Notes: generated from the sequence alone by a model not told the origin. A DNA stretch of 64,000 bases from Roseiarcus sp963794155 (GCA_963794155.1 CAWCCX010000022.1:56822-120821); one strand, 5' to 3'. Shown: positions 1 to 8,844, counted from the first letter of the stretch. Numbers and translations: made by a program.

Positions 1-796
1 CCTCCGACCCACGCACATCGGCGCCGCCCGCCGCCCGCAGCGCCTCACTCACCGCATCCGCTGCGAGGTTCCCCGGTCGCGCCACCAATAAGGCAAGCCC
101 CATCCGGTTGGCGGCGGAGCCGATGACTTCCGCGCCTACGCTGTGCAGTGCGCCCGGAATGTCAGCCCGCCAGCGGTCGAGCGTCACCGACTCGAGCACG
201 ACCTCGCGCGCGGCTCCGTCCACCAACGGTCTCGAGATCACGAACACCGGCAGCCCTGCGGGGTGATTCGCGCGCTCCACGAATGGCAGCCGAGCGATGA
301 TTTTGGGCGCTTCCGGCGGCACAAGCTCTGTCCACCACGCGCCGGCGCCGGGACCGCCATCGAGCGCAAACATGCCAAGATCGCCGCCCAATTCGCCGAC
401 CGCACGGATCACATCCGCGGCGCCCATGTGCTGTACGCACGGAACCGTGAAACCAAAATGAAACCTCGCCGAGTTGCGCATCCCGGCGTCGCCTCCGGAC
501 ACGTCGATGTGCACATTGTAGGGCGCCTGGACATAGGTGAATGTTGAGATGATCACCCGCCATATGCTTTCGACCGTATCGAGCGGCAGACGGCCTCGAT
601 GCCGCTCAACAATGGCGCGCATCATGGCGGCTTCGCGCGCCGGCCGGAACGCCGAACCCCCTCCCTGACGCGTCTTGATCTCGATCAAACGATCAATGAC
701 GTGTCCCCGCTCGATCAGAAGCTCATGCATTTCCGCATCAATGCGGTCGATCTCGACCCGCAGGTCGGCGAGGGTCGGCTTCGGCTTTTGCGACAC
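1..796 (-). CDS. Chorismate mutase (AroQ-type N-terminus), 3' end beyond window
   Basis: This gene should convert chorismate to prephenate, the branch step toward phenylalanine and tyrosine. It begins at GTG 794-796, preceded by an AAAGGAGAGG ribosome-binding site, and stays open for 265 codons to the window edge, so the C-terminus is missing. The first ~85 residues are helical in the AroQ manner (LRVEIDRIDAEMHELL, then RAFRPAREA-like and PLDTVESIWRVIIS segments). The following ~170 residues match, from memory, the long C-terminal region of rhizobial chorismate mutases of about 285 residues, whose role is unclear to me. It lies 73 bp downstream of rho on the same strand. A GTG start and the cut end make it easy to miss. 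The call is firm for the N-terminal domain and weaker for the rest. Confidence 0.82.
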   Translation of the reverse strand, partial: MSQKPKPTLADLRVEIDRIDAEMHELLIERGHVIDRLIEIKTRQGGGSAFRPAREAAMMRAIVERHRGRLPLDTVESIWRVIISTFTYVQAPYNVHIDVSGGDAGMRNSARFHFGFTVPCVQHMGAADVIRAVGELGGDLGMFALDGGPGAGAWWTELVPPEAPKIIARLPFVERANHPAGLPVFVISRPLVDGAAREVVLESVTLDRWRADIPGALHSVGAEVIGSAANRMGLALLVARPGNLAADAVSEALRAAGGADVRGSE

Positions 797-869
797 GGGC
801 GACCCTCTCCTTTCGGGGCGCTGTCTTGGCTGACATTCCGCTCATGCCCGAGGGCTGCAGCAGACCGGC

Positions 870-2135
870 TTACGTGTTCATGGACTCAAAGAAATTTGCG
901 TTCGTTTTCGTCTCGCGCAGCTTGCCGAGCAGGAACTCGATCGCGTCGACCGTGCCCATCGGATTGAGAATGCGCCGGAGGACGTACATTTTCTTGAGGA
1001 TATCGGGCGGCACGAGCAGTTCCTCCTTCCGGGTTCCGGACCGCGTGATGTCCATCGACGGGAAAGTGCGCTTGTCGGCGACCTTGCGATCGAGAATGAT
1101 TTCCGAGTTGCCGGTGCCTTTGAACTCTTCAAAAATGACTTCATCCATACGCGAGCCGGTATCGATGAGCGCGGTGGCGATGATCGTGAGGGAGCCGCCT
1201 TCTTCGATGTTTCTCGCCGCGCCGAAGAAGCGCTTCGGCCGTTGCAGAGCGTTGGCGTCGACGCCGCCGGTCAGAACTTTCCCGGATGACGGCACAACCG
1301 TGTTGTAGGCCCGTCCCAGCCGCGTGATCGAGTTGAGCAGAATGACCACATCCCGCCCGTGCTCGACTAGCCTCTTGGCCTTCTCGATGACCATCTCGGC
1401 GACCTGAACGTGGCGGACCGCGGGTTCATCAAAGGTCGACGACACCACCTCGCCTTTGACCGATCGCTGCATGTCCGTCACTTCTTCCGGGCGCTCGTCG
1501 ATGAGAAGGACGATCAAATAGCATTCCGGGTGATTGGCGGTGACCGACTGGGCGATGTTCTGCAACAGCACCGTCTTGCCGGTGCGCGGCGGCGCGACGA
1601 TGAGCGCCCGCTGCCCCTTGCCGATGGGCGCGACGATATCGATGACCCTCGCCGACATATCTTTGCGGGTGGGGTCTTCGACTTCGAGCCGCAGGCGTTC
1701 GTCGGGATAGAGCGGCGTCAAATTGTCGAAGTGGACTTTGTGCCGCGTCTTTTCCGGGTCCTCGAAATTGATCGCGTTGCATTTCAGCAGCGCGAAATAG
1801 CGTTCTCCTTCCTTGGGACTCCGGATCACGCCTTCGACCGTATCGCCGGTCCGCAACCCCAGCCGCCTGATCTGCGAGGGCGATACATAGATATCGTCGG
1901 GACCGGGAAGATAGTTAGCGTCGGCCGAGCGCAGGAAGGCGAATCCATCTTGCAAGATCTCGACCACGCCCTCGCCGATGATTTGCACATCGACGCTGGC
2001 CAGCTGCTTGAGAATCGCGAACATCAACTCCTGCTTGCGCATCGTCGATGCATTTTCGACGTCGTTCTCCTCGGCGAACGCCAACAGCTCAGTCGGAGAC
2101 TTCTGCTTTAATTCCTTGAGTTTCATTTCCCGCAT
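870..2135 (-). CDS. rho: Transcription termination factor Rho
   Basis: Rho is the hexameric RNA-dependent ATPase that ends untranslated transcripts. The product is 421 residues, the usual alphaproteobacterial length. The N-terminal Rho_N helices (MREMKLKELKQKSPTELL) are followed by the cold-shock-like RNA-binding domain with GFAFLRS near residue 80, the Walker A loop APPRTGKT near 190 and DERPEEV near 220. I chose ATG 2133-2135 because family members start at this MREMKL and an AAAGGT ribosome-binding site sits 8 bp upstream. The frame is open to 2183 and would add 16 uncharacteristic residues. It heads leftward with hemJ upstream, away from the inferred origin. Confidence 0.97.
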   Translation of the reverse strand: MREMKLKELKQKSPTELLAFAEENDVENASTMRKQELMFAILKQLASVDVQIIGEGVVEILQDGFAFLRSADANYLPGPDDIYVSPSQIRRLGLRTGDTVEGVIRSPKEGERYFALLKCNAINFEDPEKTRHKVHFDNLTPLYPDERLRLEVEDPTRKDMSARVIDIVAPIGKGQRALIVAPPRTGKTVLLQNIAQSVTANHPECYLIVLLIDERPEEVTDMQRSVKGEVVSSTFDEPAVRHVQVAEMVIEKAKRLVEHGRDVVILLNSITRLGRAYNTVVPSSGKVLTGGVDANALQRPKRFFGAARNIEEGGSLTIIATALIDTGSRMDEVIFEEFKGTGNSEIILDRKVADKRTFPSMDITRSGTRKEELLVPPDILKKMYVLRRILNPMGTVDAIEFLLGKLRETKTNANFFESMNT

Positions 2136-2374
2136 TGGCGGACCTTTAGCTCGGACTTGCGGCCCTTGGGCCCGCAAAGTCACAGACGTGATGGAAGATG
2201 GCGCTGACGTTTCGACGCGGCGTTCAGTCGTGTCAGGTTGCCGCGACGAAAGTTGGATCGGGCGATCCGGCGCCGTAAGATTCCCGTGCTGACGGGTGGC
2301 GCAGGTTCATAGTCGTATTCGAGAAAAGTTTCAACGGCCTTTTGCCGCCCTCCGCGGCCAACGCTCAAAAAGGC

Positions 2375-2797
2375 CTAAAATGGCTTTACGACCGCCAGGA
2401 TTACGATCAGAATCATGAGCGCTGTCGGAACCTCATTCAAGACTCGATAGAACTTGGCCGAGCGCTCATTGGCGTCTGCGGCGAAAGTACGCACGCAACG
2501 CGCAAGGTAGCCGTGCAGGCCGCCGAGACCGAGGACCAGCGCGAACTTGGCCTGGAGCCAAGGCGCCTGCCAATATCCGGTCAGAATCGCGAGGATGATC
2601 CCGGTTGCGAGTACCAGAATCATCGACGGATTGACGATCGCCTTGAGAAGCCTCCGCTCCATGAGCTTCAGGGTTTCCGAAAGATCTGACCCTTTGGGCG
2701 CATCGGCGTGGTAAACAAACAGCCGAGGAAGGTACAGCATCCCGGCCATCCAGGCGATGACCGCGATAACGTGCAGCGCCTTAACCCAGAGAATCAT
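2375..2797 (-). CDS. hemJ: Protoporphyrinogen IX oxidase HemJ
   Basis: HemJ is the membrane protoporphyrinogen oxidase used by most alphaproteobacteria in place of HemG or HemY; it catalyses the penultimate step of haem synthesis. The product is 140 residues with four predicted membrane spans. The first carries the conserved histidine in KALHVIAVIAWMAGMLYLPR, and a later one has the basic stretch ending AVVKPF. Length and pattern fit the family (UPF0093). It is the last leftward gene before the inferred origin and lies 239 bp upstream of rho. In many relatives hemE sits here as well; it is not present in this window. Confidence 0.95.
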   Translation of the reverse strand: MILWVKALHVIAVIAWMAGMLYLPRLFVYHADAPKGSDLSETLKLMERRLLKAIVNPSMILVLATGIILAILTGYWQAPWLQAKFALVLGLGGLHGYLARCVRTFAADANERSAKFYRVLNEVPTALMILIVILAVVKPF

Positions 2798-3284
2798 AGA
2801 GAGCTTCGCAGCGACAAACCACCCGTCCGCCCTTCGAACGGCTAGTGGGACTAACCGCCAAGCCCGGTCCGGCGCAAGTCGCAGTCTTAAGTCGCTGGCA
2901 AAGAGAGAATTCTAAGATAGGAATCGATTCCTATTTATTAAGGCATGGTTTGCACACAATCGGCGCTATCCAAAGAACCGAAATCTGGTGAACCGACTCG
3001 AAGGCCCAGGGACCAGAGCCGGCGACTCACGGCAACTGACGTTCTGTAAGGAATTTGTTGGCCATAGCAAATATCGAGGGCGCATTGTTGTATTTATCCC
3101 CACAATTGGTACCGGGCTACGCGACTGCGAGGAATTTGTCCCGAACCGGACGCCTGTGAGTTATCGATCGCGCTCTGTCGCGGGTCCGGCGGCAAGGCAT
3201 GGCCGGCGCCCCGACTTTCCACGCCTGTCCACAGGAGCCGAGGCCAGTTATAACCAGCCGCGAGTTCCATCCCCGGGGACCGCA
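2798..3284. other. Candidate chromosomal replication origin (oriC)
   Basis: This 487-bp non-coding gap separates leftward hemJ-rho from the rightward regulator-maf-aroE block. In several alphaproteobacteria the origin lies between hemE and the RP001/DUF299 gene, and DUF299 is the gene on the right here. Visible signals are TTATCCCCA at 3094-3102 (one mismatch to the DnaA box TTATCCACA), CTGTCCACA near 3225, CTATCCAAA near 2967, an AT-rich stretch at 2901-2945 with an 18-bp palindrome, and one TTAA half-site of the CtrA type near 2938. The open frame running through 2988-3284 lacks conserved sequence and is taken as non-coding. Function is inferred from synteny and motifs. Confidence 0.6.
2917..2934. 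repeat. 18-bp perfect palindrome in the origin region
   Basis: ATAGGAATCGATTCCTAT reads identically on both strands. It sits in the most AT-rich part of the hemJ upstream gap. It could be a protein-binding site or a structural part of the origin. Perfect 18-bp symmetry is unlikely by chance in one short gap, but no binding protein can be named. Confidence 0.9.
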
Positions 3285-4118
3285 TTGGGCCGCAGTTATT
3301 TTCATCTCCACCTGGTCTCGGACTCCACCGGCGAAACGCTGATCGCCGCCTCGCGCGCCGCCTCGGCGCAATATCAAGGCGTCGCCTCGATCGAACACGT
3401 CTATCCGTTGGTGCGCACACCGGCGCAGCTCGATCGGGTGATTGCTGAAATCGAGAACGCGCCGGGAATCGTCCTCTTTACTCTTGTCGACTCCGATCTC
3501 TCCAAGCGGCTTGAAGAAGGGTGCGAAGCATCGGGTTCCCCGTGTCTGTCGGTCCTGAGCCCGATCTTGATCTTGTTCAAATCTTATCTCGGTCAAAACT
3601 CCACGCCGCGCGCCGGGGCGCAGCACATGCTTAACGCCGAATATTTCAAACGGATCGATGCGCTCAATTTCAGCATGTTGAGTGATGATGGACAGGCGGC
3701 AGAAAACCTGGATCACGCGGATATCGTTCTCCTCGGAGTGAGTCGCACTTCGAAGACCCCCACCAGCATCTATCTTGCAAATCGCGGCTACAAGACTGCA
3801 AATGTCCCGATTGTGCCGCACGTCCCGCTGCCGGGAGGGCTCGATCACCTTCGCCGTCCGCTCGTCGTCGGTCTCGTTGCCTCCGCGGATCGAATCGTGC
3901 AAATTCGCCAGAACCGCCTTCTCTCGCTCAATGCGGATTCGCAGACCGAATATGTCGACCGGACCGCGGTCGCTGAGGAGGTCGCGGCGTCGCGCCGCCT
4001 GTTCGCGGAACGCGGCTGGCCGACAATTGATGTGACCCGTCGGTCGATTGAAGAAACAGCGGCGGCGGTGCTCGATCTCTATCGCGCGCATCGACTCAAG
4101 TTCATCGCGGAGGGCTGA
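3285..4118 (+). CDS. Pyruvate phosphate dikinase regulatory protein (DUF299 family)
   Basis: This is a bifunctional kinase/phosphorylase that switches pyruvate phosphate dikinase (or PEP synthase) off and on, controlling PEP supply. The family signature starts with FHLHLVSDSTGET near residue 5, and the ATP/ADP-binding loop LLGVSRTSKTPTS lies near residue 150. TTG 3285-3287 gives 277 residues, the normal size. An open frame reaches back to 2988, but those 99 extra codons are not family-like and overlap the inferred origin. The stop shares one base with the start of maf, so the genes are co-transcribed. It corresponds to the RP001 gene that borders alphaproteobacterial origins. Confidence 0.93.
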   Translation: MGRSYFHLHLVSDSTGETLIAASRAASAQYQGVASIEHVYPLVRTPAQLDRVIAEIENAPGIVLFTLVDSDLSKRLEEGCEASGSPCLSVLSPILILFKSYLGQNSTPRAGAQHMLNAEYFKRIDALNFSMLSDDGQAAENLDHADIVLLGVSRTSKTPTSIYLANRGYKTANVPIVPHVPLPGGLDHLRRPLVVGLVASADRIVQIRQNRLLSLNADSQTEYVDRTAVAEEVAASRRLFAERGWPTIDVTRRSIEETAAAVLDLYRAHRLKFIAEG

Positions 4119-4780
4119 TGGCGATTGAGGAAATCGGGATTTTGCCTCGAAGTCCGACGGTCGCGACTTCTGTCTGGCGCGGGGCTCAGCCATTGATTTT
4201 GGCTTCGAAGAGCCGTAGCCGCCGGGCACTTCTGTCAGCCGTCGGACTTCTGCCTGAGGTCGTGGCCGCCGAGGTCGACGAGCGCGCCCTCGAAGATCGG
4301 CATCTCGCGTATGGCGATTCGCTTGAAAGTCTGGCCGGCGAATTGGCGCGGGCCAAGGCGACCGCCGTCAGCGCGACCCGGCCCGACGCCTTTTGCCTCG
4401 GCGCCGATCAGACACTGACGCTCGAGGGGGGAATCATCCACAAGTCCTGGGATTTTGACGAGGCTGCGCGATCGCTGGCCGCGCTCTCAGGCAAGACGCA
4501 TCGCTTGACCTCCGCTTTCTGCGTCGCCCGCTCCGGGCAGTCGCTGGTCGTCGACAGCGATCATGCGGACCTTCAAATGCGGCCGCTCGATCCGGTTACG
4601 ATTTCCCGCTATCTAGATCGAGTCGGGCCGTCGGCGTTCGATTCCGTAGGCGCCTATCAGGTCGAGGGTCTCGGCGCGCATCTGTTCGATCGCATCGAAG
4701 GTGAACATTCCGTTGTTCTCGGACTACCCGTGCTCAAGCTGCTTGCTTGGCTGCGGCGCGAAAACCTGATCTCGCTATGA
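4118..4780 (+). CDS. maf: Maf-type nucleoside triphosphate pyrophosphatase
   Basis: Maf proteins hydrolyse non-canonical or modified nucleoside triphosphates (dTTP/UTP or m7GTP types) to monophosphates. The hallmark LASKSRSRRALL lies near residue 28, and the catalytic acidic residue is in the CLGADQTL segment near residue 93. The product is 220 residues, slightly long because of an extra ~24-residue N-terminus before the core; a later start cannot be excluded. ATG 4118 overlaps the upstream stop by one base, and its own stop overlaps the aroE start (ATGA), so translation is probably coupled. Which Maf substrate class applies is not resolved. Confidence 0.92.
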   Translation: MAIEEIGILPRSPTVATSVWRGAQPLILASKSRSRRALLSAVGLLPEVVAAEVDERALEDRHLAYGDSLESLAGELARAKATAVSATRPDAFCLGADQTLTLEGGIIHKSWDFDEAARSLAALSGKTHRLTSAFCVARSGQSLVVDSDHADLQMRPLDPVTISRYLDRVGPSAFDSVGAYQVEGLGAHLFDRIEGEHSVVLGLPVLKLLAWLRRENLISL

Positions 4781-5637
4781 TCGCGAATCGTGCGCCTCGC
4801 GCGGGCGTTGCCGGCTGGCCAGTGGACCACTCCCGGTCGCCGACGATACATCGTCACTGGCTGAAGGAGATGGGGCTGCCGGCAAGCTACGAAAGGTTTG
4901 CCGTCCGTCCGGGAGAATTTCATCAGTTCGCGCGCCAGATTGGCCACGACGAGCTTGTTGGCGCCAACGTGACGGCGCCGCACAAGGAAGCAGCCTACGG
5001 TCTCTGCGACCGGCGAACCCCGGTCGCCGCCGCTCTCGGGGCCGTGAACACGTTGTGGCGAGAGGACGGGCTTCTGTGGGGCGACAACACCGACGTTGTC
5101 GGCTTTCTGGCCAATATGGATGATAGCGCGCCCGGATGGGCGGGGCGAGCGGGATCGGCGGTCGTCGTCGGCGCTGGCGGCGCCGCGCGGGCTATCGTCT
5201 ACGCCCTTATCTCGCGCGGATTTCAACGCATCGCGGTCGTCAACAGAACACAAGGTCGAGCCGAGGCGCTCGCCGCGCATTTTGGCGGCGCGGCGCAGGC
5301 GAGGTCTTGGACTCGATTGACCACGGAGCTGACGGGCGCGGATCTGCTCGTCAACACGAGCACCCTCGGCATGGCCGGACAACCGCCGCTCGTCGTCGAC
5401 CTGGGCCCGCTCTCCGAACGGGCGGTCGTCGCCGACATTGTCTATGTTCCGTTGCGCACCCCGCTCATCGATGCTGCGACCGCGCGCGGCTTGCGCGCCG
5501 TGGAGGGGTTGGGCATGCTCCTCCATCAGGCGGCGCCGGCTTTCGCTCGTTGGTTCGGCCAGCGCCCGACGGTAACGCCAGCGTTGCGCGCCATCCTCGA
5601 GGCGGAGGTCCTTGCGTCCGCGAAGGAGGCGCCGTGA
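4777..5637 (+). CDS. aroE: Shikimate dehydrogenase
   Basis: AroE reduces 3-dehydroshikimate to shikimate with NADPH in the chorismate pathway. The N-terminal substrate domain has AGVAGWPVDHSRSPTIH near residue 8 (shikimate-binding S-x-S) and GANVTAPHKE near 65 with the catalytic lysine. The dinucleotide domain has VVGAGGAARAI near 133. The product is 286 residues, as usual. I chose ATG 4777 because it forms a 4-bp ATGA overlap with maf; the frame extends back to 4747. The stop overlaps the coaE GTG by the same device. Confidence 0.96.
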   Translation: MIANRAPRAGVAGWPVDHSRSPTIHRHWLKEMGLPASYERFAVRPGEFHQFARQIGHDELVGANVTAPHKEAAYGLCDRRTPVAAALGAVNTLWREDGLLWGDNTDVVGFLANMDDSAPGWAGRAGSAVVVGAGGAARAIVYALISRGFQRIAVVNRTQGRAEALAAHFGGAAQARSWTRLTTELTGADLLVNTSTLGMAGQPPLVVDLGPLSERAVVADIVYVPLRTPLIDAATARGLRAVEGLGMLLHQAAPAFARWFGQRPTVTPALRAILEAEVLASAKEAP

Positions 5638-6242
5638 TCGTCGTCGGACTGACGGGCTCGATCGCGATGGGGAAATCAACCGTAGCGGCAATGTTCGCCG
5701 AATTCGGCGTCCCGACGTTCAACGCCGACGACGCAGTGCGAGACTTCTACGCCGGCGATGGCGCGCAATCGGTCGAGGCGGCCTTTTCGGGCGTCATGGT
5801 CGAGGGAAAGATCGACCGCGAACGCCTCGCTGCGCGTGTTTTGGGTGACGCTAATGCGCTGCGACGGCTTGAAGATCTGGTGCATCCCGCAGTCGCCAAG
5901 GCGCGCGTTCAGTTCCTGGAGCGCGCCGCGGCCGAGGGCCGCCGGATGGTGATCGTCGATGTACCGCTGCTTTTTGAAACCGGCGGAGATTCGGATGTCG
6001 ATCTCGTGGTCGTCGTCAGCGCGCCGGAATCCATTCAGCGGGCGCGCGCTTTGGCGCGCAAGGGCATGACCGCGGCCAAACTCGAGGCCGTCCTAACGCG
6101 CCAGATGTCGGATGCGGAAAAGAGGCGCAGGGCACATTTCATCATCGACACCCGCGGCAGCCACGCGTTGACGCGCGCCGGCGTGGCTCAATTCATGCGC
6201 GCTGCCGCAGCGCTTGCCGGAGATCGACGCCGCGATGCGTGA
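5634..6242 (+). CDS. coaE: Dephospho-CoA kinase
   Basis: CoaE phosphorylates the ribose 3'-OH of dephospho-CoA, the last step of coenzyme A synthesis. It starts at GTG 5634-5636, overlapping the aroE stop. The P-loop GLTGSIAMGKST lies at residues 5-16, where the common glycine after SI is alanine, a tolerated variant. D34 in the NADD motif and the lid segment around LEDLVHPAV follow. At 202 residues it is standard length. A longer open frame from 5136 overlaps aroE and is not real. It sits fourth in an operon that ends with dnaQ. Confidence 0.95.
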   Translation: MIVVGLTGSIAMGKSTVAAMFAEFGVPTFNADDAVRDFYAGDGAQSVEAAFSGVMVEGKIDRERLAARVLGDANALRRLEDLVHPAVAKARVQFLERAAAEGRRMVIVDVPLLFETGGDSDVDLVVVVSAPESIQRARALARKGMTAAKLEAVLTRQMSDAEKRRRAHFIIDTRGSHALTRAGVAQFMRAAAALAGDRRRDA

Positions 6243-6936
6243 AATCGTACTCGACACGGAAACGACCGGGCTCAGTCCAGCCGATGGGCACCGGGTGGTG
6301 GAAATTGGCGCGGTCGAGATCGTTCACCAGGTTCAGACCGGAAAGGTCTATCACGCCCTCATCAATCCGGAGCGCGACGTTCCCCTGGACGCGGCGCGCG
6401 TTCACGGCCATACGGCCGCCGTTCTCAAGGACAAGCCGGTCTTCGCCAGCATCGTTGATGAATTTCTTGCCTTTATTGGCGACGCCAAGCTCGTCATCCA
6501 CAACGCCGATTTTGATGTGCGCTTTATCAACGCGGAATTGACGAGGCTCGGACGCGAAGCGATCGGCGTGGATCGCGTTGTCGACACGCTGACGTTGGCG
6601 CGCAGGAAGCACCCCGGACAGCCGAACAGCCTCGACGCTCTGTGCGATCGCTACCGAATCGATCGCTCGCGGCGGGTGAAGCATGGCGCATTGCTCGACG
6701 CGGAGATTCTGGTCGAGATCTATTGCGAGCTGGCCGGCGGCCGGCAGCGCTCCCTCGCCTTCAGCGACGCTGAAGAACCTGCCGCCCCTTTCGCCGTTCT
6801 GCTCCCCTCCGGCTTGGGCGCGAGGCTACGCAGGCGATCGCCGGTCGAAGGCGAGGAAGCGAGCGCTCACGCGCGCTATATTCAGACACTTGGCGACAAT
6901 GCGATCTGGTTTCTTTACCTTCCCCGGCCGATCTGA
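6235..6936 (+). CDS. dnaQ: DNA polymerase III epsilon subunit (3'-5' proofreading exonuclease)
   Basis: DnaQ is the proofreading subunit of the replicative polymerase. The DEDDh exonuclease signature is complete: Exo I LDTETTG near residue 5, Exo II HNADFDVRF near 90 and Exo III with H-G-A-L-L-D near 150. The C-terminal tail after ~170 is divergent, as usual for the polymerase-binding part. I chose ATG 6235, which overlaps the end of coaE and starts directly before the Exo I strand; an in-frame ATG at 6214 would add seven residues. The gene is the last of the rightward block and converges on secB with a 20-bp gap. Confidence 0.95.
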   Translation: MREIVLDTETTGLSPADGHRVVEIGAVEIVHQVQTGKVYHALINPERDVPLDAARVHGHTAAVLKDKPVFASIVDEFLAFIGDAKLVIHNADFDVRFINAELTRLGREAIGVDRVVDTLTLARRKHPGQPNSLDALCDRYRIDRSRRVKHGALLDAEILVEIYCELAGGRQRSLAFSDAEEPAAPFAVLLPSGLGARLRRRSPVEGEEASAHARYIQTLGDNAIWFLYLPRPI

Positions 6937-6956
6937 ACTCAGCCGCGGCGAAAGGG

Positions 6957-7442
6957 TCAGGCGGTTCGCTGTTGCTGCTGACCGCCGGCCGCGGCCAAAC
7001 GTTGCAAATAGAGCGTTTGAAAATCGATCGGATCGATATAGAGCGGCGGATAGGAGCCGCCCCGCACCGCATCGGCGATGATTTGGCGGGCGAAGGGGAA
7101 CAACATTCGCGGCCCTTCGATCATGACTATAGGTTGAACCTGCTCCGGCGGAAAGTTCTCGACCCGGAACACGCCGGCATAGTTGAGCTCGAACTTGAAC
7201 ATCGTATCGGCGCCCTGGCCCGCGCCACCCTCAAGCATGAGGCTCACCTCGAAATCCGAGGGAGCGAGCTGACGAGCGTTCACGTTGATCTGGATCGAGA
7301 TGTTGGGAGCCGTTTGCTGCGGGCCCAGGGTGCGCGGCGCGTTGGGATTCTCGAACGACAAATCTTTCGTATACTGGGCGAGAATCGAAAATTTCGGGCC
7401 GGTCTGCGGCGCTTCGGCGCCGTTGCCGTTCTGATCAGGCAT
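6957..7442 (-). CDS. secB: Protein-export chaperone SecB
   Basis: SecB keeps preproteins unfolded and hands them to SecA. The product is 161 residues from ATG 7440-7442, preceded by an AGGGAG-type site; an upstream in-frame start at 7478 adds twelve unlikely residues. The core FSILAQYTKDLSFENP at ~18-33 and the C-terminal RMLFPFARQIIADAVRGG, with an acidic middle, are typical. Its partner secA is also in this window but 40 kb away. Downstream, dnaQ converges on it. Confidence 0.97.
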   Translation of the reverse strand: MPDQNGNGAEAPQTGPKFSILAQYTKDLSFENPNAPRTLGPQQTAPNISIQINVNARQLAPSDFEVSLMLEGGAGQGADTMFKFELNYAGVFRVENFPPEQVQPIVMIEGPRMLFPFARQIIADAVRGGSYPPLYIDPIDFQTLYLQRLAAAGGQQQQRTA

Positions 7443-7566
7443 CGTCAACTGCTCCCTGCGCCGCGAGCCCGAACGCATCCTGGCGATCGTTGGGGCGATC
7501 CAAACGGACTTCGGCGTCGCCTAGCATGGCCCCCGAAGGCAAACAAGCGCGGGCCGGAGAAGGCGG

Positions 7567-8844
7567 TCATCGCATCGCGCTGACCCGCTTGAACAATGCA
7601 AGGTCGGCGTAACCGTCGGGCGCAAGACCATTATGCTCCTGATAAGCGCGCACCGCCGAGCGCAGCGCGTCGCCGACCTTTCCATCAATCTCGCCGACGT
7701 CGTAGCCCATCTTCTTGAGTTTGGCCTGAAGTCTTTGGGTTTGGGCTGCGGTCAACGGATGGTCCTCGGTCGGCCATTGCGCGACAAGGCCCCCGCCGGC
7801 CTCGACCGCGTCTCCAAGCAACGTCACAGAGAGAGCGTAAGCTGTTGAATTGTTGTAGGCTTTGATGACGTCGAAGTTGCTGGTGACGACGAACGCCGGT
7901 CCCTTGAGTCCGGCGAGGATCATCAGCCTCCCTTCGCCCTTTTCAGGCCACGGCGCGCCGCCGGCTCTCTCGACCCCGCGAGCGGCGAACGAGGAAAAGG
8001 GCGCCGGGGACGACGAATCCGCGTCTTTGAGCGCGAAGTCGGCGGGCAGACGCACCTCGAAGCCCCAGGGCAAGCCCCCGGTCCAACCATGCTTGGCCAG
8101 ATAATTCGCGGTCGAGCCGATGGCGTCGGCTTCGCTGGTCCAAATGTCGCGTCGGCCCTGTCCGTCGAAATCGACGGCGTAGGCAAGATAGCTCGACGGC
8201 ATGAACTGCGTCTGTCCCATTGCGCCCGCCCATGAGCCGAGCATCGCGGTTGTAGCGACGCCGCCTTGCTCGAGGATGGCGAGGGCCGACAGCAATTCGT
8301 CGCGGAAGTAGTCGCCGCGAAAGCGAACATAGGCGAGGGTCGCCAGCGCCCGAATCACATTGTATGATCCGACATAGTCGCCAAAATCAGTCTCCAGACC
8401 CCAGATCCCGAGGATGACGTCTTCGTCCACGCCGTAGGTCTCTTTGGCTCTGGCAAGCCAGATGCTTACGCCGTCCGCCTTGGCGCGGCCGCGCTCGATG
8501 CGGTCGGCCGACACGGCGCTGGCGACGTAGCCCCAAATCGGACGTACGAACTCCGGTTGCGCTTCGGTCATGGCGACCACCTTTGGATCGAAGGTGACGC
8601 CGAGAAAGGCGACATCGAAAATGCGGCGGGAAACCCCGCGCTCCTCGGCAAGCGGCCAGAGCGCCGCGATGAATTCCCGGAAGGGATCGCGATGGGAATG
8701 GACTGGTCGCCCGCCGGGGGCGGCGCTCGCGGAGAAAGCGAGGCCAGTCAGGCCAACCGCGGCGACGCAGATTCGCAGGAGCGCCAGAACGGGCAAGGCC
8801 TGCGCGCGCCCCTTGACCGGCGGAGTCGGAGTCGCAGACGTCAA
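7567..8844 (-). CDS. Lytic murein transglycosylase with peptidoglycan-binding domain
   Basis: This MltB-family enzyme cleaves glycan strands to 1,6-anhydro ends. The 425-residue product has an N-terminal hydrophobic signal segment ending near ASAAPGG (~43), an SLT_2 catalytic domain with the catalytic glutamate in GLETDFGDYVGSYNVI (~150) and the MGQTQFMPSSYL segment (~210). A C-terminal PG_binding_1 domain follows (~355-420). The absence of a clear lipobox suggests a soluble periplasmic form. Its ATG overlaps the fabI stop by four bases (8841-8844), so it is read through from the fab operon, an unusual pairing of membrane-lipid and wall functions. Confidence 0.92.
   Translation of the reverse strand: MTSATPTPPVKGRAQALPVLALLRICVAAVGLTGLAFSASAAPGGRPVHSHRDPFREFIAALWPLAEERGVSRRIFDVAFLGVTFDPKVVAMTEAQPEFVRPIWGYVASAVSADRIERGRAKADGVSIWLARAKETYGVDEDVILGIWGLETDFGDYVGSYNVIRALATLAYVRFRGDYFRDELLSALAILEQGGVATTAMLGSWAGAMGQTQFMPSSYLAYAVDFDGQGRRDIWTSEADAIGSTANYLAKHGWTGGLPWGFEVRLPADFALKDADSSSPAPFSSFAARGVERAGGAPWPEKGEGRLMILAGLKGPAFVVTSNFDVIKAYNNSTAYALSVTLLGDAVEAGGGLVAQWPTEDHPLTAAQTQRLQAKLKKMGYDVGEIDGKVGDALRSAVRAYQEHNGLAPDGYADLALFKRVSAMR

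Noticed and set aside
3117..4229. 370-residue leftward open frame opposite the PPDK regulator
   Set aside because: The rightward frame has the DUF299 motifs; the opposite frame shows arginine-rich shadow composition and no family pattern.
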